This document shows positions 9,381 to 18,171 of a stretch of DNA of 64,000 nt, piece by piece. The DNA is taken from contig NZ_LQQP01000002.1 in the NCBI RefSeq assembly GCF_001619615.1, forward strand, positions 124,001-188,000. Reading direction: 5' to 3'. Positions within the stretch are counted from its first letter, which is position 1. Each line of letters opens with the position of its first letter. The notes under the pieces were generated by a model. The model was not told where the DNA came from and made no database searches. It saw only the letters and a program-made list of their open reading frames with translations. Made by a program: the position numbers and the translations under genes. The DNA is from Microbacterium sp. T32 (GTDB taxonomy: Bacteria > Actinomycetota > Actinomycetes > Actinomycetales > Microbacteriaceae).

Positions 9381-10103
9381 ATGCCCGCTTCCCGCCCGCC
9401 GCTGACCCGTCCCGACGGCACGCCCATCCGCGCGCTCGTCGTCGACGACGAGCTGAACCTCGGCGAGCTGCTGCGCATGGCGATGAGCAACGAGGGATGG
9501 GATGCGCGCGCGACCACCGACGCCCGGGCGGCGCTTGACGTCATCCGCGATTTCGCCCCCGACCTGCTCGTCCTCGATGTCATGATGCCCGGCATCGACG
9601 GCGTCGAGCTGCTCACCCGCGTCCGCGCTGCCGGGAACGACGTCCCCGTCCTGTTCTTGACGGCGAAGGATGCCGTGGAGGACCGCATCGCGGGGATCGC
9701 CGCGGGCGGAGACGACTACGTCACGAAGCCCTTCAACCTCGAGGAGGTCATCCTCCGCCTGCGCGGGATGGCCCGGCGGCACGTCGCCGCGGCGGCGATC
9801 GCCGATACCGTGCTGCGCGTCGGGGATCTCGCGCTCGACGAGGACGCGTACGAGGTTGAGCGGGGTGGCATCCCGATCAAGCTCACGGCGAAGGAGTTCG
9901 AGCTGCTGCGCTACCTCATGCAGAACGCGCGCCGCGTGGTGAGCAAGGCGCAGATCCTCGACATCGTGTGGGGGTACGACTTCGGCGGCGACAGCGGCGT
10001 CGTCGAGATCTACATCTCCTACCTGCGGCGGAAGATCGACGCGGGCCGGGAGCCTCTCATCCACACCGTGCGCGGGGTCGGCTACACGATCAAGCCGTCA
10101 TGA
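9381..10103 (+). CDS. OmpR-family response regulator
   Basis: A 240-residue regulator: receiver domain with acidic pocket VVDDE, phospho-acceptor Asp66 in LLVLDVMMPG and Lys116 in DDYVTKPF, then a winged-helix DNA-binding domain with LTAKEFELLRYL and a C-terminal TVRGVGYTIKPS. ATG 9381 was chosen because the family similarity starts soon after it; in-frame ATGs at 9345 and 9369 are alternatives. Its stop overlaps the histidine kinase start (ATGA). It is divergent from the ABC exporter, so it probably controls the exporter and itself. Confidence 0.92.
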   Translation: MPASRPPLTRPDGTPIRALVVDDELNLGELLRMAMSNEGWDARATTDARAALDVIRDFAPDLLVLDVMMPGIDGVELLTRVRAAGNDVPVLFLTAKDAVEDRIAGIAAGGDDYVTKPFNLEEVILRLRGMARRHVAAAAIADTVLRVGDLALDEDAYEVERGGIPIKLTAKEFELLRYLMQNARRVVSKAQILDIVWGYDFGGDSGVVEIYISYLRRKIDAGREPLIHTVRGVGYTIKPS

Positions 10104-11575
10104 CCCGCCGCCCTCCGACGCTGCAGCGCGTGCTCGTCCTCGGGGCGAGCGGGCTCGTCGTGCTCGCGATCGTCGTGATGGCCGTTGCGACCCTCACGGC
10201 GCTCCGCGCGTTCGTGTACGACCGCCTCGACGAGCAGGTGACCTCGGCGCTGCAGTTCGCGGCGCAGCGCGACGGTGGGACGCCGGGAAGGACGGAGCCC
10301 ACCCCGGCCCCCGATTCCGTCGCGCCGAGCGGGCGGCCGGCGCCGCGGGCGGGATCGTTGCAGGCGGTGGTCGGGAGCGACGGCACGCCGCGGGTCTCGG
10401 GGTACGTCGCCGCCGATGGCAGCGAGATCGAGCTCAGCGACGCGCAGGTGTCAGTGTTGACTGGCGCGGTGCGGCCCGGAGAGGCCCCGATCACGGTAGA
10501 CCTCGGCGGTGACCTGGGCTCCTTCCGGGTGGTCGCCCGCTCGCTCTCGAGCGGGATCACGGTCTACGCGGGCCTCTCGCTCGCGGATGTCGACGCGACC
10601 ACGCGCGCGCTGACCGCGATCCTCGTCGCGGTCGGTGCGGTGACGCTGATCGTCGCGGTGGCGGGTCTGTCGCTCTTCGTCCGCCGGAGCCTGCGTCCGC
10701 TGGAGCGCGTCGCGGGTGTGGCGCAGCGCGTCTCGGAGCGTTCCCTCGAACGCGGTGACGTCGACATCCCGGATCGAGTGGATGCCGCCGACACCGACGT
10801 CCGCACCGAGGTGGGCCGCGTCGGCGCCTCGCTCAACGACCTGCTCGGGCGGGTGCAGACCGCGCTCTCCGCGCGCGAACACAGCGAGAGCGAGCTGCGC
10901 CGGTTCATCGCGGATGCCAGTCACGAACTGCGTACACCCCTCGCGAGCGTCCGCGGCTACGCGCAGCTGTCACTCGCGGACACCGATCCGATGACGGCAT
11001 CCCAGCGCCGTTCGCTCGAGCGCATCGAGTCCGAAGCCCGACGGATGGGGGCGCTCGTCGAGGACCTGCTGCTCCTCGCGCGCCTCGACGCGGGGCAGGG
11101 TCTGCGAGACGACGACGTCGAGCTGCCGCTCCTCGCGGTGGATGCCGTGAGCGACGCGCAGGCCGTCGACCGCGACCGGGAGTGGCGTCTCGAGATCGCC
11201 GCGGACGCCCCGCTCACCGTCCCCGGCGACGAGGACCGGCTGCGCCAGGTCATCGCCAACCTGCTGCGGAACGCTCACACCCACACCCCGCCCGGCACGG
11301 TGGTCACGACATCGGTGTTCCCCGACGGAGGGCACGTCGTCCTGCGGGTGTCCGACACCGGGCCGGGGATCGAGACGGCGGTCGTGGACCGCCTGTTCGA
11401 GCGGTTCGCGCGCGGCGACGAATCGCGCAACCGCGACGCGGGGAGCACGGGCCTCGGGCTGTCGATCGCACAGGCGATCGTCCTCGCGCACGGGGGAACG
11501 ATCACGGTCGAGAGCCGCCCGGGAGAGACGACGTTCGAGGTGCTTCTGCCCGCGGCGAGGGAGGTCTGGGGCTGA
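10100..11575 (+). CDS. HAMP-domain sensor histidine kinase, partner of the upstream regulator
   Basis: A 491-residue membrane kinase. Helix one is at about 12-35, then a 130-residue extracytoplasmic sensor region, helix two at about 170-195, and a HAMP linker. The phospho-acceptor is His275 in ASHELRTPLASV. N box VIANLLRNAHTH, DTGPGIE and STGLGLSIA complete the ATPase domain. The start overlaps the regulator stop by four bases. Pairing with an ABC exporter and its divergent promoter suggests sensing of an envelope or antimicrobial signal (inference). Confidence 0.92.
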   Translation: MTRRPPTLQRVLVLGASGLVVLAIVVMAVATLTALRAFVYDRLDEQVTSALQFAAQRDGGTPGRTEPTPAPDSVAPSGRPAPRAGSLQAVVGSDGTPRVSGYVAADGSEIELSDAQVSVLTGAVRPGEAPITVDLGGDLGSFRVVARSLSSGITVYAGLSLADVDATTRALTAILVAVGAVTLIVAVAGLSLFVRRSLRPLERVAGVAQRVSERSLERGDVDIPDRVDAADTDVRTEVGRVGASLNDLLGRVQTALSAREHSESELRRFIADASHELRTPLASVRGYAQLSLADTDPMTASQRRSLERIESEARRMGALVEDLLLLARLDAGQGLRDDDVELPLLAVDAVSDAQAVDRDREWRLEIAADAPLTVPGDEDRLRQVIANLLRNAHTHTPPGTVVTTSVFPDGGHVVLRVSDTGPGIETAVVDRLFERFARGDESRNRDAGSTGLGLSIAQAIVLAHGGTITVESRPGETTFEVLLPAAREVWG

Positions 11576-11614
11576 CGCATCGGACGCGCGGCGCTGTCTC
11601 GCCGCAGGCCCGCC

Positions 11615-11887
11615 TCAGCCGCGGAGTGCCCGCAGGAGTTCCCCGACCGGGTGATTGCTCTCGAGGGGATGCCGCAGCGGGAGGTCTTCGACGCAGTCGT
11701 AGCGATTGCGGCGGCCCTCCTTGGTCCGGCGCAGATAGCCGGAGTCGACGAGGTCGGTGAGGATCCCTTGGGCGGTGCGCTCGGTGATACCGACAGCGTC
11801 TGCGATCTCGCGCACCCGGGCGCCCGGATCGCGCGCCACGTAGATGAGCACGTGGGCGTGATTCGTGAGGAACGTCCACTGGCCCAT
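11615..11887 (-). CDS. Winged-helix transcriptional regulator (ArsR/MarR-like), divergent from the DAB operon
   Basis: A 90-residue DNA-binding protein. REIADAVGITERTAQGILTD is a clear helix-turn-helix and the wing follows at RRTKEGRRNRYD. It has no ligand domain beyond short flanks. On the minus strand TATGAT lies exactly six bases before the ATG at 11887, so a leaderless transcript is likely and this start is favoured over upstream ATG 11908. It is divergent from dabB with about 100 bp between, and is the obvious candidate to bind the palindrome in the dabB promoter. Confidence 0.8.
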   Translation of the reverse strand: MGQWTFLTNHAHVLIYVARDPGARVREIADAVGITERTAQGILTDLVDSGYLRRTKEGRRNRYDCVEDLPLRHPLESNHPVGELLRALRG

Positions 11888-11949
11888 CGGAACATCATAG
11901 CTGCACATTACGACAGGAGACGTGATACGGGTATTCAACTACCGGTGAT

Positions 11950-11979
11950 TTGACACCTGTTTTTAAATGCAGGTAACGT
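11950..11979 (+). promoter_or_regulatory. dabB promoter with embedded palindromic operator
   Basis: TTGACA (11950-11955) and TAACGT (11974-11979) are 18 bp apart, an excellent vegetative promoter in a GC-rich genome. The predicted transcription start falls at or next to the ATG at 11987, so the message should be leaderless. The spacer is filled by a 20-bp dyad, ACCTGnnTTTAAAnnCAGGT (11955-11974), which a bound repressor would use to block RNA polymerase. The likely regulator is encoded divergently at 11615-11887 (inference). Confidence 0.75.
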
Positions 11980-11986
11980 CCCTCGC

Positions 11987-13456
11987 ATGTCGATCTTCTC
12001 GCTCCTCACCGTGGTCGCGTTGCTGATCGCCGCCGTGGCGGCCCTCGTCCCGCGAGCCGGGTCTCGACGCACCGACGGGTTCGCGGCGGTGTGGCCGACG
12101 GGCGCGGCCACGATCCTGGCCGCTGCCGGTCTGTCCCGCGCGATCGCCGAGCGCCTCGACCTGGCGGGAGCGGTGGTCATGGTGCTCGTGGTCGCCCTCA
12201 CGCTCGTCGTCCAGGTCTTCGCCGACCGTCACCTGCGCGGTGACCCACGGGCACGGGTGTTCTTCGCGCTCTCGGCCCTCGTCGCGGCGGGGTCGACGGT
12301 TGCGGTGTCGGCCGACTCGGTGGTGCTCCTGGCGGCGGGATGGAGCACGGCGACGTTCACCATGCTGGTGCTGATCGGAACCGGGGGCCGCGGGCCGCAG
12401 ACGCGGGCGGCCGTTCGCCGTGCCGCGGTCGCTCTCGCGACCGGCGACCTCGCTCTGTGGGCGGCGGTCGCGGTCGTCCTCGCGACGACGGGGTCGGCTG
12501 GGTTCGAGAACCTCACGGCGTTGACCGGCGCCCCGGCCGTTGCAACCGGCGTCCTCGTCGCCCTGGCCGCGATCGCCCGCGCGGGATCCTTCCCGCTGCA
12601 TCGCTGGCTCGCCGCCACGGCCGCCACCACGACACCCGCATCCGCCCTGCTGCACGCCGGATTCGTCAACGCGGGGGCGATCCTCGTCCTGCGCTTCGCC
12701 GAGGTCCCTTCGATCGCGGGGCCGTGGATCGTCGCCGTCGCGGGCGCGGTCACGATGCTCTGCGCCTCGGTGGCGATGCTCACCCGCCCCGACGTGAAGG
12801 GGCGGCTCGTGCAGTCCACGGCCGCGCAGATGGGGTTCATGCTTCTCGCCTGCGGTCTCGGCGCCTACGGTGTCGCTCTGGTGCACGTGCTCGGCCACGC
12901 GCTCTTCAAGGCGAGCCTCTTCCTCGGCGCAGGGTCCGCGGTCGAGCGTGCGGTCGCCGCGCGGTCGCGCGCCGCGACACCGGGATCACGCCTCGGCGCC
13001 GTCCTCGGCGCGGGGGTCGTCCTGGTCGGGGGTGGAGCGGCCATGGTCGCCGGCGGCATCCTGACCCACACTGCGGCCGTTCTCCTCCTCTTCGTGCTCG
13101 CCACCGCGGGTGTCGCGGGTGGCCGCATCGGCGCGGGCCGCGGGACCATCGGCATCCGGGCCGTTCTCGTCGCTCTCGTCGCCGTGGCAATCGTCGGATA
13201 CGTGCTGCTGGTGGTCCCGACGGCGGAGGCGCTCGCCCACGCCGATGCCGCCGTCCCGCCGCTCTTCGCGATCGCGGTGTTCGTCGTCGCCGGCCTCCTC
13301 GCGATGCTCACCCGAACACACGGGCGAGCCGCAGACCGCCTGTTCGCCTTCGCCTTCGCGTGGGGAAGAGCTCCTCTGCCGTCCCCTCGCTCCGCCGCCT
13401 CCATCGCCCACCCGACCGCCGCCCGCGGTCCCCTCGAGTACGGGAGAACCTCATGA
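11987..13456 (+). CDS. dabB: DabB-type proton-conducting membrane subunit (NuoL/MrpA family)
   Basis: A 489-residue integral membrane protein with about 12-14 helices and the proton_antipo signature of complex I antiporter subunits: HRWLAATAATTTPASALLHAG, then KGRLVQSTAAQMGFM and HALFKASLFLGAG. The lysine and histidine positions used for proton conduction are present. In the characterised DAB systems this subunit powers the DabA partner for energy-coupled accumulation of bicarbonate from CO2. It is the first gene of a four-gene operon; its stop overlaps dabA (ATGA). Assignment as DabB rather than a generic complex I subunit rests on the adjacent DUF2309 gene. Confidence 0.9.
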   Translation: MSIFSLLTVVALLIAAVAALVPRAGSRRTDGFAAVWPTGAATILAAAGLSRAIAERLDLAGAVVMVLVVALTLVVQVFADRHLRGDPRARVFFALSALVAAGSTVAVSADSVVLLAAGWSTATFTMLVLIGTGGRGPQTRAAVRRAAVALATGDLALWAAVAVVLATTGSAGFENLTALTGAPAVATGVLVALAAIARAGSFPLHRWLAATAATTTPASALLHAGFVNAGAILVLRFAEVPSIAGPWIVAVAGAVTMLCASVAMLTRPDVKGRLVQSTAAQMGFMLLACGLGAYGVALVHVLGHALFKASLFLGAGSAVERAVAARSRAATPGSRLGAVLGAGVVLVGGGAAMVAGGILTHTAAVLLLFVLATAGVAGGRIGAGRGTIGIRAVLVALVAVAIVGYVLLVVPTAEALAHADAAVPPLFAIAVFVVAGLLAMLTRTHGRAADRLFAFAFAWGRAPLPSPRSAASIAHPTAARGPLEYGRTS

Positions 13457-16002
13457 CCACGACCGCACCGGCTCCGCGTCGCGCCCTCATCCGCGGATGG
13501 GTCACCGCGGCCGGGCGCGCGATCTCGCCGCACTACCCGCTCGAGACGTTCATCGCACGCAGCCCCGTCGCCGCCTACGAGCACCTTCCGCGCGAGGACG
13601 CGCTCCGCGCGATCGCCCGGGAGCACGGCATCCTGCTCACGCCCGACGAGCGGCGGTTCCGCGAACTGCACGTGCGGGGGCGCATCTCGGACGACGACCT
13701 CGCCGCAGCCCTCCGGCTCCGGGTGCCGGAGGCGCGCTCGCCGCAGTCGCTCATGGCGGACGGGCGGATCACGACGGTCGCCGAGATCCTTCTCCACGAC
13801 CTGCACGTGTCGCCGCCGGCCGCCCCCGCCGGGTCGTCGATGCCGACGCCGGCCCGAGCGATCGACCCGGCCGTGCACGCGCGCGTCGACGACCTCACGG
13901 GGCGGTGGATGGCGGCCGTCCTCGGCGCACCGGCGTGGTCGGCGCCGGTGCGCCGCGACGGGATGTGGGCTTCCTGGCGGCGACTGGCCGCGCTCGACCC
14001 GACCCTTCCGCGGCAGGTGCGAGCAGGCATCCGTTCGAGTGCGCACGACCCGGCGGATGCCATCGATGCGGCGCTCGAGCGGTGGGGCGTGGACGGCGGC
14101 GGTGCGGAGCATTTCCTGCGCGCCCACGTCCTCGCCCAGCCCGGGTGGGCCGCCGTGCTGAGGACGGCGGGGGAGGGCGTCGATCTGACGTCGTTCCTCG
14201 CGATCCGGGTCACGCTCGAACGCCTGCTTCTGCCCGCCGGCGCCACCGTACCGCCCGCGCCGACACCGGCGGCGCAGGAGGACGCACGCCTCACTGCGGT
14301 GGCTCGGGCACTCGACATCGACCCGCGCGCCGCGGCGACGCGCGCACTCCTGCACCGGGTCCTGTCGCTCGTCGATGCCGTGGACCGGTTGGCGATCTGG
14401 GAGGAGGCGTACGAGCGACCCGTCGTGGCCGAACTCGCCCCGCCGACGGCGCCCGTGCTGCGCGAGATCGCGCCGTCCGCCGCGCGGCCGCTCGCGCAGG
14501 CGGTGTTCTGCATCGACCCGCGGTCGGAGGGATTCCGGCGGCACCTGGAGAGTGCGGGTGAGATCGAGACCCTCGGTTTCGCGGGGTTCTTCGCCGTGCC
14601 GCTGTCGTTCCGGCCGGCCGATGGTTCGCCGGAGATCGCCTCGTGCCCGGTGCTGCTGACCCCGCGCGTCGCGGTGACCGAGTCGTCGGTCGACCGCGCG
14701 GCCATCGCGCAGTGGCGCGGGCGCCGCGAGGCCGCGCTCGAGCGATCCGCGACCGTGCAGGCGCTCGAGAAGTCGACGGTCGCGCCGTACGCGTTCGCCG
14801 AGACCGCCGGGTGGGTGTTCGGCGCGGCCACGGTCGCACGCACCTTCGCACCGCGCGGGTGGGGGCTGCTCCGCGCCCGCTCGCGGCCGGTCGCGCCGCC
14901 CACGCACGTGGACGCCGACGTCGTCCTCACCCTTGAGGAACGGGTGCTGTACGCCGAGACGGCGCTGCGGATGATGGGACTCGTCGAGGGCTTCGCCCGG
15001 GTCGTCCTGCTGTGCGGGCACGGCGCCTCGGTCGTGAACAACCCGTACGCCTCGAGCCTGCAGTGCGGGGCGTGCGGCGGACACGAGGGAGAGCCCAACG
15101 CACGGGCCGCGGCGATGATCTTCAACGACCCGGCGACCCGCGTGGCACTGCACGCCCGGGGCATCCGCATCCCGGAGGACACGCTCTTCGTCGCCGCTCA
15201 GCACGACACCGTCACCGACGAGGTCACGGTCCTCGAACCGTGGCGGATCCCCGCGACCCACGAGAGCGCGATGTGGGAACTCCTCCGTGCGCTGGATGCC
15301 GCGCGGGAGGGCAACGTGCGGGAACGCGCCGCCGAGCTCCCGGGACCCGTCGACCCCGCGCTCGCCGTCGCCGACACGGTGCGGCGTTCGGTGGACTGGG
15401 CGGAGGCGTATCCCGAATGGGGTCTCGCCGGCAACGCGGCATTCATCGTGGGGCCGCGGGCGATCACGCGCGGACGCGATCTCGGCCGGCGCGCCTTCCT
15501 CCACAGCTACGACGCCGCCGCCGACCCGGACGGCACGGGACTGGAGACGATCCTCACCGCGCCCATGATCGTCGCGCAGTGGATCAACGCCCAGTACGCG
15601 GCATCCACGGTCGCTCCCGACCGATTCGGTGCCGGGCCGAAGCCGCTGCACAACGTCGTCGGATCGGTCGGCGTCCTGTCGGGATTCGGCGGCGACGTGC
15701 GGCTCGGCCTGCCGTGGCAGTCCGTCGGCGTCGGACGCGACCCTCGGCACGAACCGGTGCGGCTGCAGGTGTTCGTGCAGGCGCCGCTCACGCGCATCAA
15801 CGAGATCGTGCAGTCGTCGGAGGTGGTGCGCAATCTCGTCGTGAACCGCTGGATCACCCTGCGCGCGCGCGAGCAGGACACCGACCGGTGGGTGCGGTTC
15901 GGCACCTACGGGTGGGAGACCGAGCCGGGTCGGGACGCTCCCGCAGAACTCGACCTGCCCGTTTCGACAGAGAACGACCGAGAGAAGGAGAACCGCTCAT
16001 GA
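13453..16002 (+). CDS. dabA: DabA-type DUF2309 zinc protein, inorganic carbon accumulation
   Basis: An 849-residue protein of the DUF2309 family. The beta-carbonic-anhydrase-like zinc site is intact: Cys353 and Asp355 in VFCIDPRSEGF, His523 in LLCGHGAS and Cys538 in SLQCGACGG. These correspond to the Cys, Asp, His and Cys shown to be essential in DabA of Halothiobacillus. The protein should form a membrane-associated complex with DabB and hydrate CO2 vectorially to bicarbonate. ATG 13453 overlaps the dabB stop. No RuBisCO or carboxysome gene is in view, so in this probably heterotrophic organism it likely supplies bicarbonate for carboxylases at low CO2 (inference). Confidence 0.92.
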   Translation: MTTTAPAPRRALIRGWVTAAGRAISPHYPLETFIARSPVAAYEHLPREDALRAIAREHGILLTPDERRFRELHVRGRISDDDLAAALRLRVPEARSPQSLMADGRITTVAEILLHDLHVSPPAAPAGSSMPTPARAIDPAVHARVDDLTGRWMAAVLGAPAWSAPVRRDGMWASWRRLAALDPTLPRQVRAGIRSSAHDPADAIDAALERWGVDGGGAEHFLRAHVLAQPGWAAVLRTAGEGVDLTSFLAIRVTLERLLLPAGATVPPAPTPAAQEDARLTAVARALDIDPRAAATRALLHRVLSLVDAVDRLAIWEEAYERPVVAELAPPTAPVLREIAPSAARPLAQAVFCIDPRSEGFRRHLESAGEIETLGFAGFFAVPLSFRPADGSPEIASCPVLLTPRVAVTESSVDRAAIAQWRGRREAALERSATVQALEKSTVAPYAFAETAGWVFGAATVARTFAPRGWGLLRARSRPVAPPTHVDADVVLTLEERVLYAETALRMMGLVEGFARVVLLCGHGASVVNNPYASSLQCGACGGHEGEPNARAAAMIFNDPATRVALHARGIRIPEDTLFVAAQHDTVTDEVTVLEPWRIPATHESAMWELLRALDAAREGNVRERAAELPGPVDPALAVADTVRRSVDWAEAYPEWGLAGNAAFIVGPRAITRGRDLGRRAFLHSYDAAADPDGTGLETILTAPMIVAQWINAQYAASTVAPDRFGAGPKPLHNVVGSVGVLSGFGGDVRLGLPWQSVGVGRDPRHEPVRLQVFVQAPLTRINEIVQSSEVVRNLVVNRWITLRAREQDTDRWVRFGTYGWETEPGRDAPAELDLPVSTENDREKENRS

Positions 16003-16322
16003 GCATGTCCGAGCTCACCCCCATGACCAAGATCGAGGTGGTCGTCCCGAGCGACGAGGTGGCCGGCATCGCCGAACTCCTCCAGTCCGTGGGAGCCACC
16101 GGGTACACCGCGATCACCGGAGTCGTCGGCGTGGGCCACCACGGGTCGCGCGGCGGACGTCTGCTGTTCAACGACCACGACGCGCTCACGCTGCTGGTGA
16201 CGGTCGTGGCGCCCGAACGGGCGGACGCGATCATCGCCGGCATCCGTCCCATCCTCGACGGGGGTGCGGGCGTGATGTTCGTCTCGTCGACGGCGGTCAG
16301 CCGCCCCGACTACTTCGCGTGA
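15999..16322 (+). CDS. PII-like signalling protein of the DAB operon
   Basis: A 107-residue protein with the ferredoxin-like PII pattern: MTKIEVVVPSDEVAGIAELL, GATGYTAITGVVGVG, a T-loop region HHGSRGG, then LTLLVTVVAPERAD and a glycine-rich end. PII-like proteins occur beside DabA/B and SbtA-type carbon systems, where they bind nucleotides or bicarbonate and tune transport. The uridylylated tyrosine of nitrogen PII is not evident. Its ATG overlaps the dabA stop and its own stop overlaps the next gene, so translation is coupled. Confidence 0.8.
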   Translation: MSMSELTPMTKIEVVVPSDEVAGIAELLQSVGATGYTAITGVVGVGHHGSRGGRLLFNDHDALTLLVTVVAPERADAIIAGIRPILDGGAGVMFVSSTAVSRPDYFA

Positions 16323-17155
16323 CGACGACCGCTGGATGCCACGACCCCTCGCCCTACGCCGAGGCCACCATCGCGGTGGGCACGCTCCACGGCAAGGAAT
16401 CGGCGTTCGCCCCCGCTTTCGGGAGATGGCTGGATGCCGCGGTGCGGGCGACGACCGCGCTCGACACCGACGCCCTCGGCACGTTCACCGGAGACGTGCC
16501 GAGGGCGCTGAGCCCGATGGATGCCGCCGAGGCCAAGGCCGCGGGCGCCGCGGCCGAGCTCGGGACGCCGTTCGGGGTGGCGACGGAGGCGTCGTACGCA
16601 CCCTCGCTCGGCGGCTTCGGGCCGGTCGTGCACGAGGAGCTCGTCGTCTTCGTGGACCTCGAGCGCGGTATCCGGGTTCCGCACGGTGTGCGGGCGTATG
16701 CCCGGGTCGCGGCCCCGCGCGACGTCGAGGACGAGGCTGCGGCCCGGGCGTACCTCGACCGCGTCGGGTTCCCCGGGCAGGCCGTCGTCGCGCGACTCGG
16801 GAACGAGCTGCGGAAAGGCCTGCAGGACGAACGGGTCGTTCTCGGCCTGGTGGCTCGAGGGCCGGTTCGGCTCGAGCCCGACCTCCGCGCGCACCTGAAC
16901 CCGCAGCGCCGCCGCACCTTGCGCGGCGTCGCCTGGGGGATGGCAGCGCGTCTGCGCACACCCTGCCCCGCCTGCGCGTGCCCCGGCTTCGGTCCCGTCG
17001 ACGTGGTGCGCGGGGTTCCGTGCGGCGGGTGCGGCACACCGACGTCGCGCGTCCGGGCCGACGTCGACGGCTGCGCGGCCTGCCCTGCCCGTCAGGAGCG
17101 ACCTCGGCCCGTGACGGTCGCCGATCCTGCGACCTGCGACGTCTGCAATCCGTGA
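16319..17155 (+). CDS. DUF6671-type protein with zinc-ribbon tail, fourth gene of the DAB operon
   Basis: A 278-residue protein starting at GTG 16319, overlapping the PII-like stop (GTGA). The N-terminal 195 residues contain ATIAVGTLHGKE, LDTDALGTFTGDVPR, GVATEASYAPSLGG and HEELVVFVDLERGI, conserved-looking blocks that I associate with DUF6671. Residues about 215-278 hold four cysteine pairs (CPAC, CGGC, CAAC, CDVC), which look like two zinc ribbons. No catalytic function is known to me. Operon position suggests a role in assembling or regulating the zinc-dependent carbon transporter (inference). Confidence 0.8.
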   Translation: MTTTAGCHDPSPYAEATIAVGTLHGKESAFAPAFGRWLDAAVRATTALDTDALGTFTGDVPRALSPMDAAEAKAAGAAAELGTPFGVATEASYAPSLGGFGPVVHEELVVFVDLERGIRVPHGVRAYARVAAPRDVEDEAAARAYLDRVGFPGQAVVARLGNELRKGLQDERVVLGLVARGPVRLEPDLRAHLNPQRRRTLRGVAWGMAARLRTPCPACACPGFGPVDVVRGVPCGGCGTPTSRVRADVDGCAACPARQERPRPVTVADPATCDVCNP

Positions 17156-17170
17156 GGGCGCGGGCCCACG

Positions 17171-18118
17171 TCAGGACCGCGGCCCGCCGGGCGAAGACAC
17201 GGCCGCCGAGGTCGTGGCATCCACCGCCACCGCGAGGGTTCCGACGTAACCGGTGCTCGCGTCGCCGACGAAGCTCGCCATCTCCAGGGCGTACCCGTCG
17301 GAGAACACGTTGTCGTTGTCGATGCTCCCGAGATCGGCGAGGTTCTCGGTCGAGCCGGAGTACGCGGAGTCGCGATAGACCGCGTCGAGCATGTCCTTCG
17401 GGAACGCCACCTGCGACGTCGCGATCTGATTCGACACGTTCGTCGCCGACGCGGCATCCGGGTACACCTCGAAATGGATGTGGGTCCAGCGTCCGCGGTA
17501 GCAGCCGGGAACGATCGTCGTGAACGTCACGCGCCCCTGCGCGTCCGCCACCTGGATGCCGCGGAGGTACGTCTCGTTCACGATCGCGTCGGAGTACATC
17601 GAGTACAACCCCTGCGCGTCGCAGTGCCAGATGTACACGGCCGCCCCGGCGTAGGCGGCGTTGCCGTTCGCGAGATCGCTCAGCGTGAAGGTGAACGTGA
17701 GGGGGACGCCATCCGCGGTCGCCCCACCGTCGAGGCTCGAGCGGATGTCGCTCCGGAGCATGCCCGAGCGCTCGAGCACGTTCACGTTCGCCGTTCCGTC
17801 GGCGGGGTAGGGGCCGTTGGTCTCCTGCGGGATCTCCTCCGTCGCGAAGCTCGCGGCGGATGCCGAGGCCGTCGGTGTCGCGCTGGCCGTGGGTGAGGGC
17901 GTCGTGGTCACAGCGGCCTCGCTCTGCGGCGTGCACGCGGCGAGGATCGTCGCTCCCGCGCCCAGGCCGACCAGGCCGAGCAGTCCGCGTCGACCGACCA
18001 TCGTCCGCAGGTCGAACCCGGCGCCCTGGTCCACCACTTCGTCGTCGGGTCGGTCGAGCAAGCGCCCCTCGTACGCCGGGCCGGAGGGCGTCTGCTCGGG
18101 TTCGGGGATGCGGTTCAT
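17171..18118 (-). CDS. Exported intradiol ring-cleavage dioxygenase-like lipoprotein
   Basis: A 315-residue protein. A twin-arginine segment GRRGLLG precedes a hydrophobic stretch and the lipobox LAAC, so it should be Tat-exported and lipid-anchored. A Thr/Ser/Pro/Ala-rich linker follows. The dioxygenase domain begins at EIPQETNGPYP. Likely iron ligands are the tyrosines in HCDAQGLYSMYS and GCYRGRW and the two histidines in WTHIHFEV. The substrate, a catechol-like aromatic, is unknown. AGGAG six bases before ATG 18118 fixes the start over the ATG at 18160. A composite element upstream matches the one at the ABC exporter and two-component genes. Confidence 0.9.
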   Translation of the reverse strand: MNRIPEPEQTPSGPAYEGRLLDRPDDEVVDQGAGFDLRTMVGRRGLLGLVGLGAGATILAACTPQSEAAVTTTPSPTASATPTASASAASFATEEIPQETNGPYPADGTANVNVLERSGMLRSDIRSSLDGGATADGVPLTFTFTLSDLANGNAAYAGAAVYIWHCDAQGLYSMYSDAIVNETYLRGIQVADAQGRVTFTTIVPGCYRGRWTHIHFEVYPDAASATNVSNQIATSQVAFPKDMLDAVYRDSAYSGSTENLADLGSIDNDNVFSDGYALEMASFVGDASTGYVGTLAVAVDATTSAAVSSPGGPRS

Positions 18119-18171
18119 ATCGGACTCCTGGATGCCGGTCGGTCGGGACTCCGTCATCATCGCGGCCCCGC

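Noticed and set aside
12865-15750. 961-codon minus-strand open frame across dabB/dabA
   Set aside because: A high-GC antisense shadow; the plus-strand genes have intact zinc-site motifs and overlap-coupled starts.
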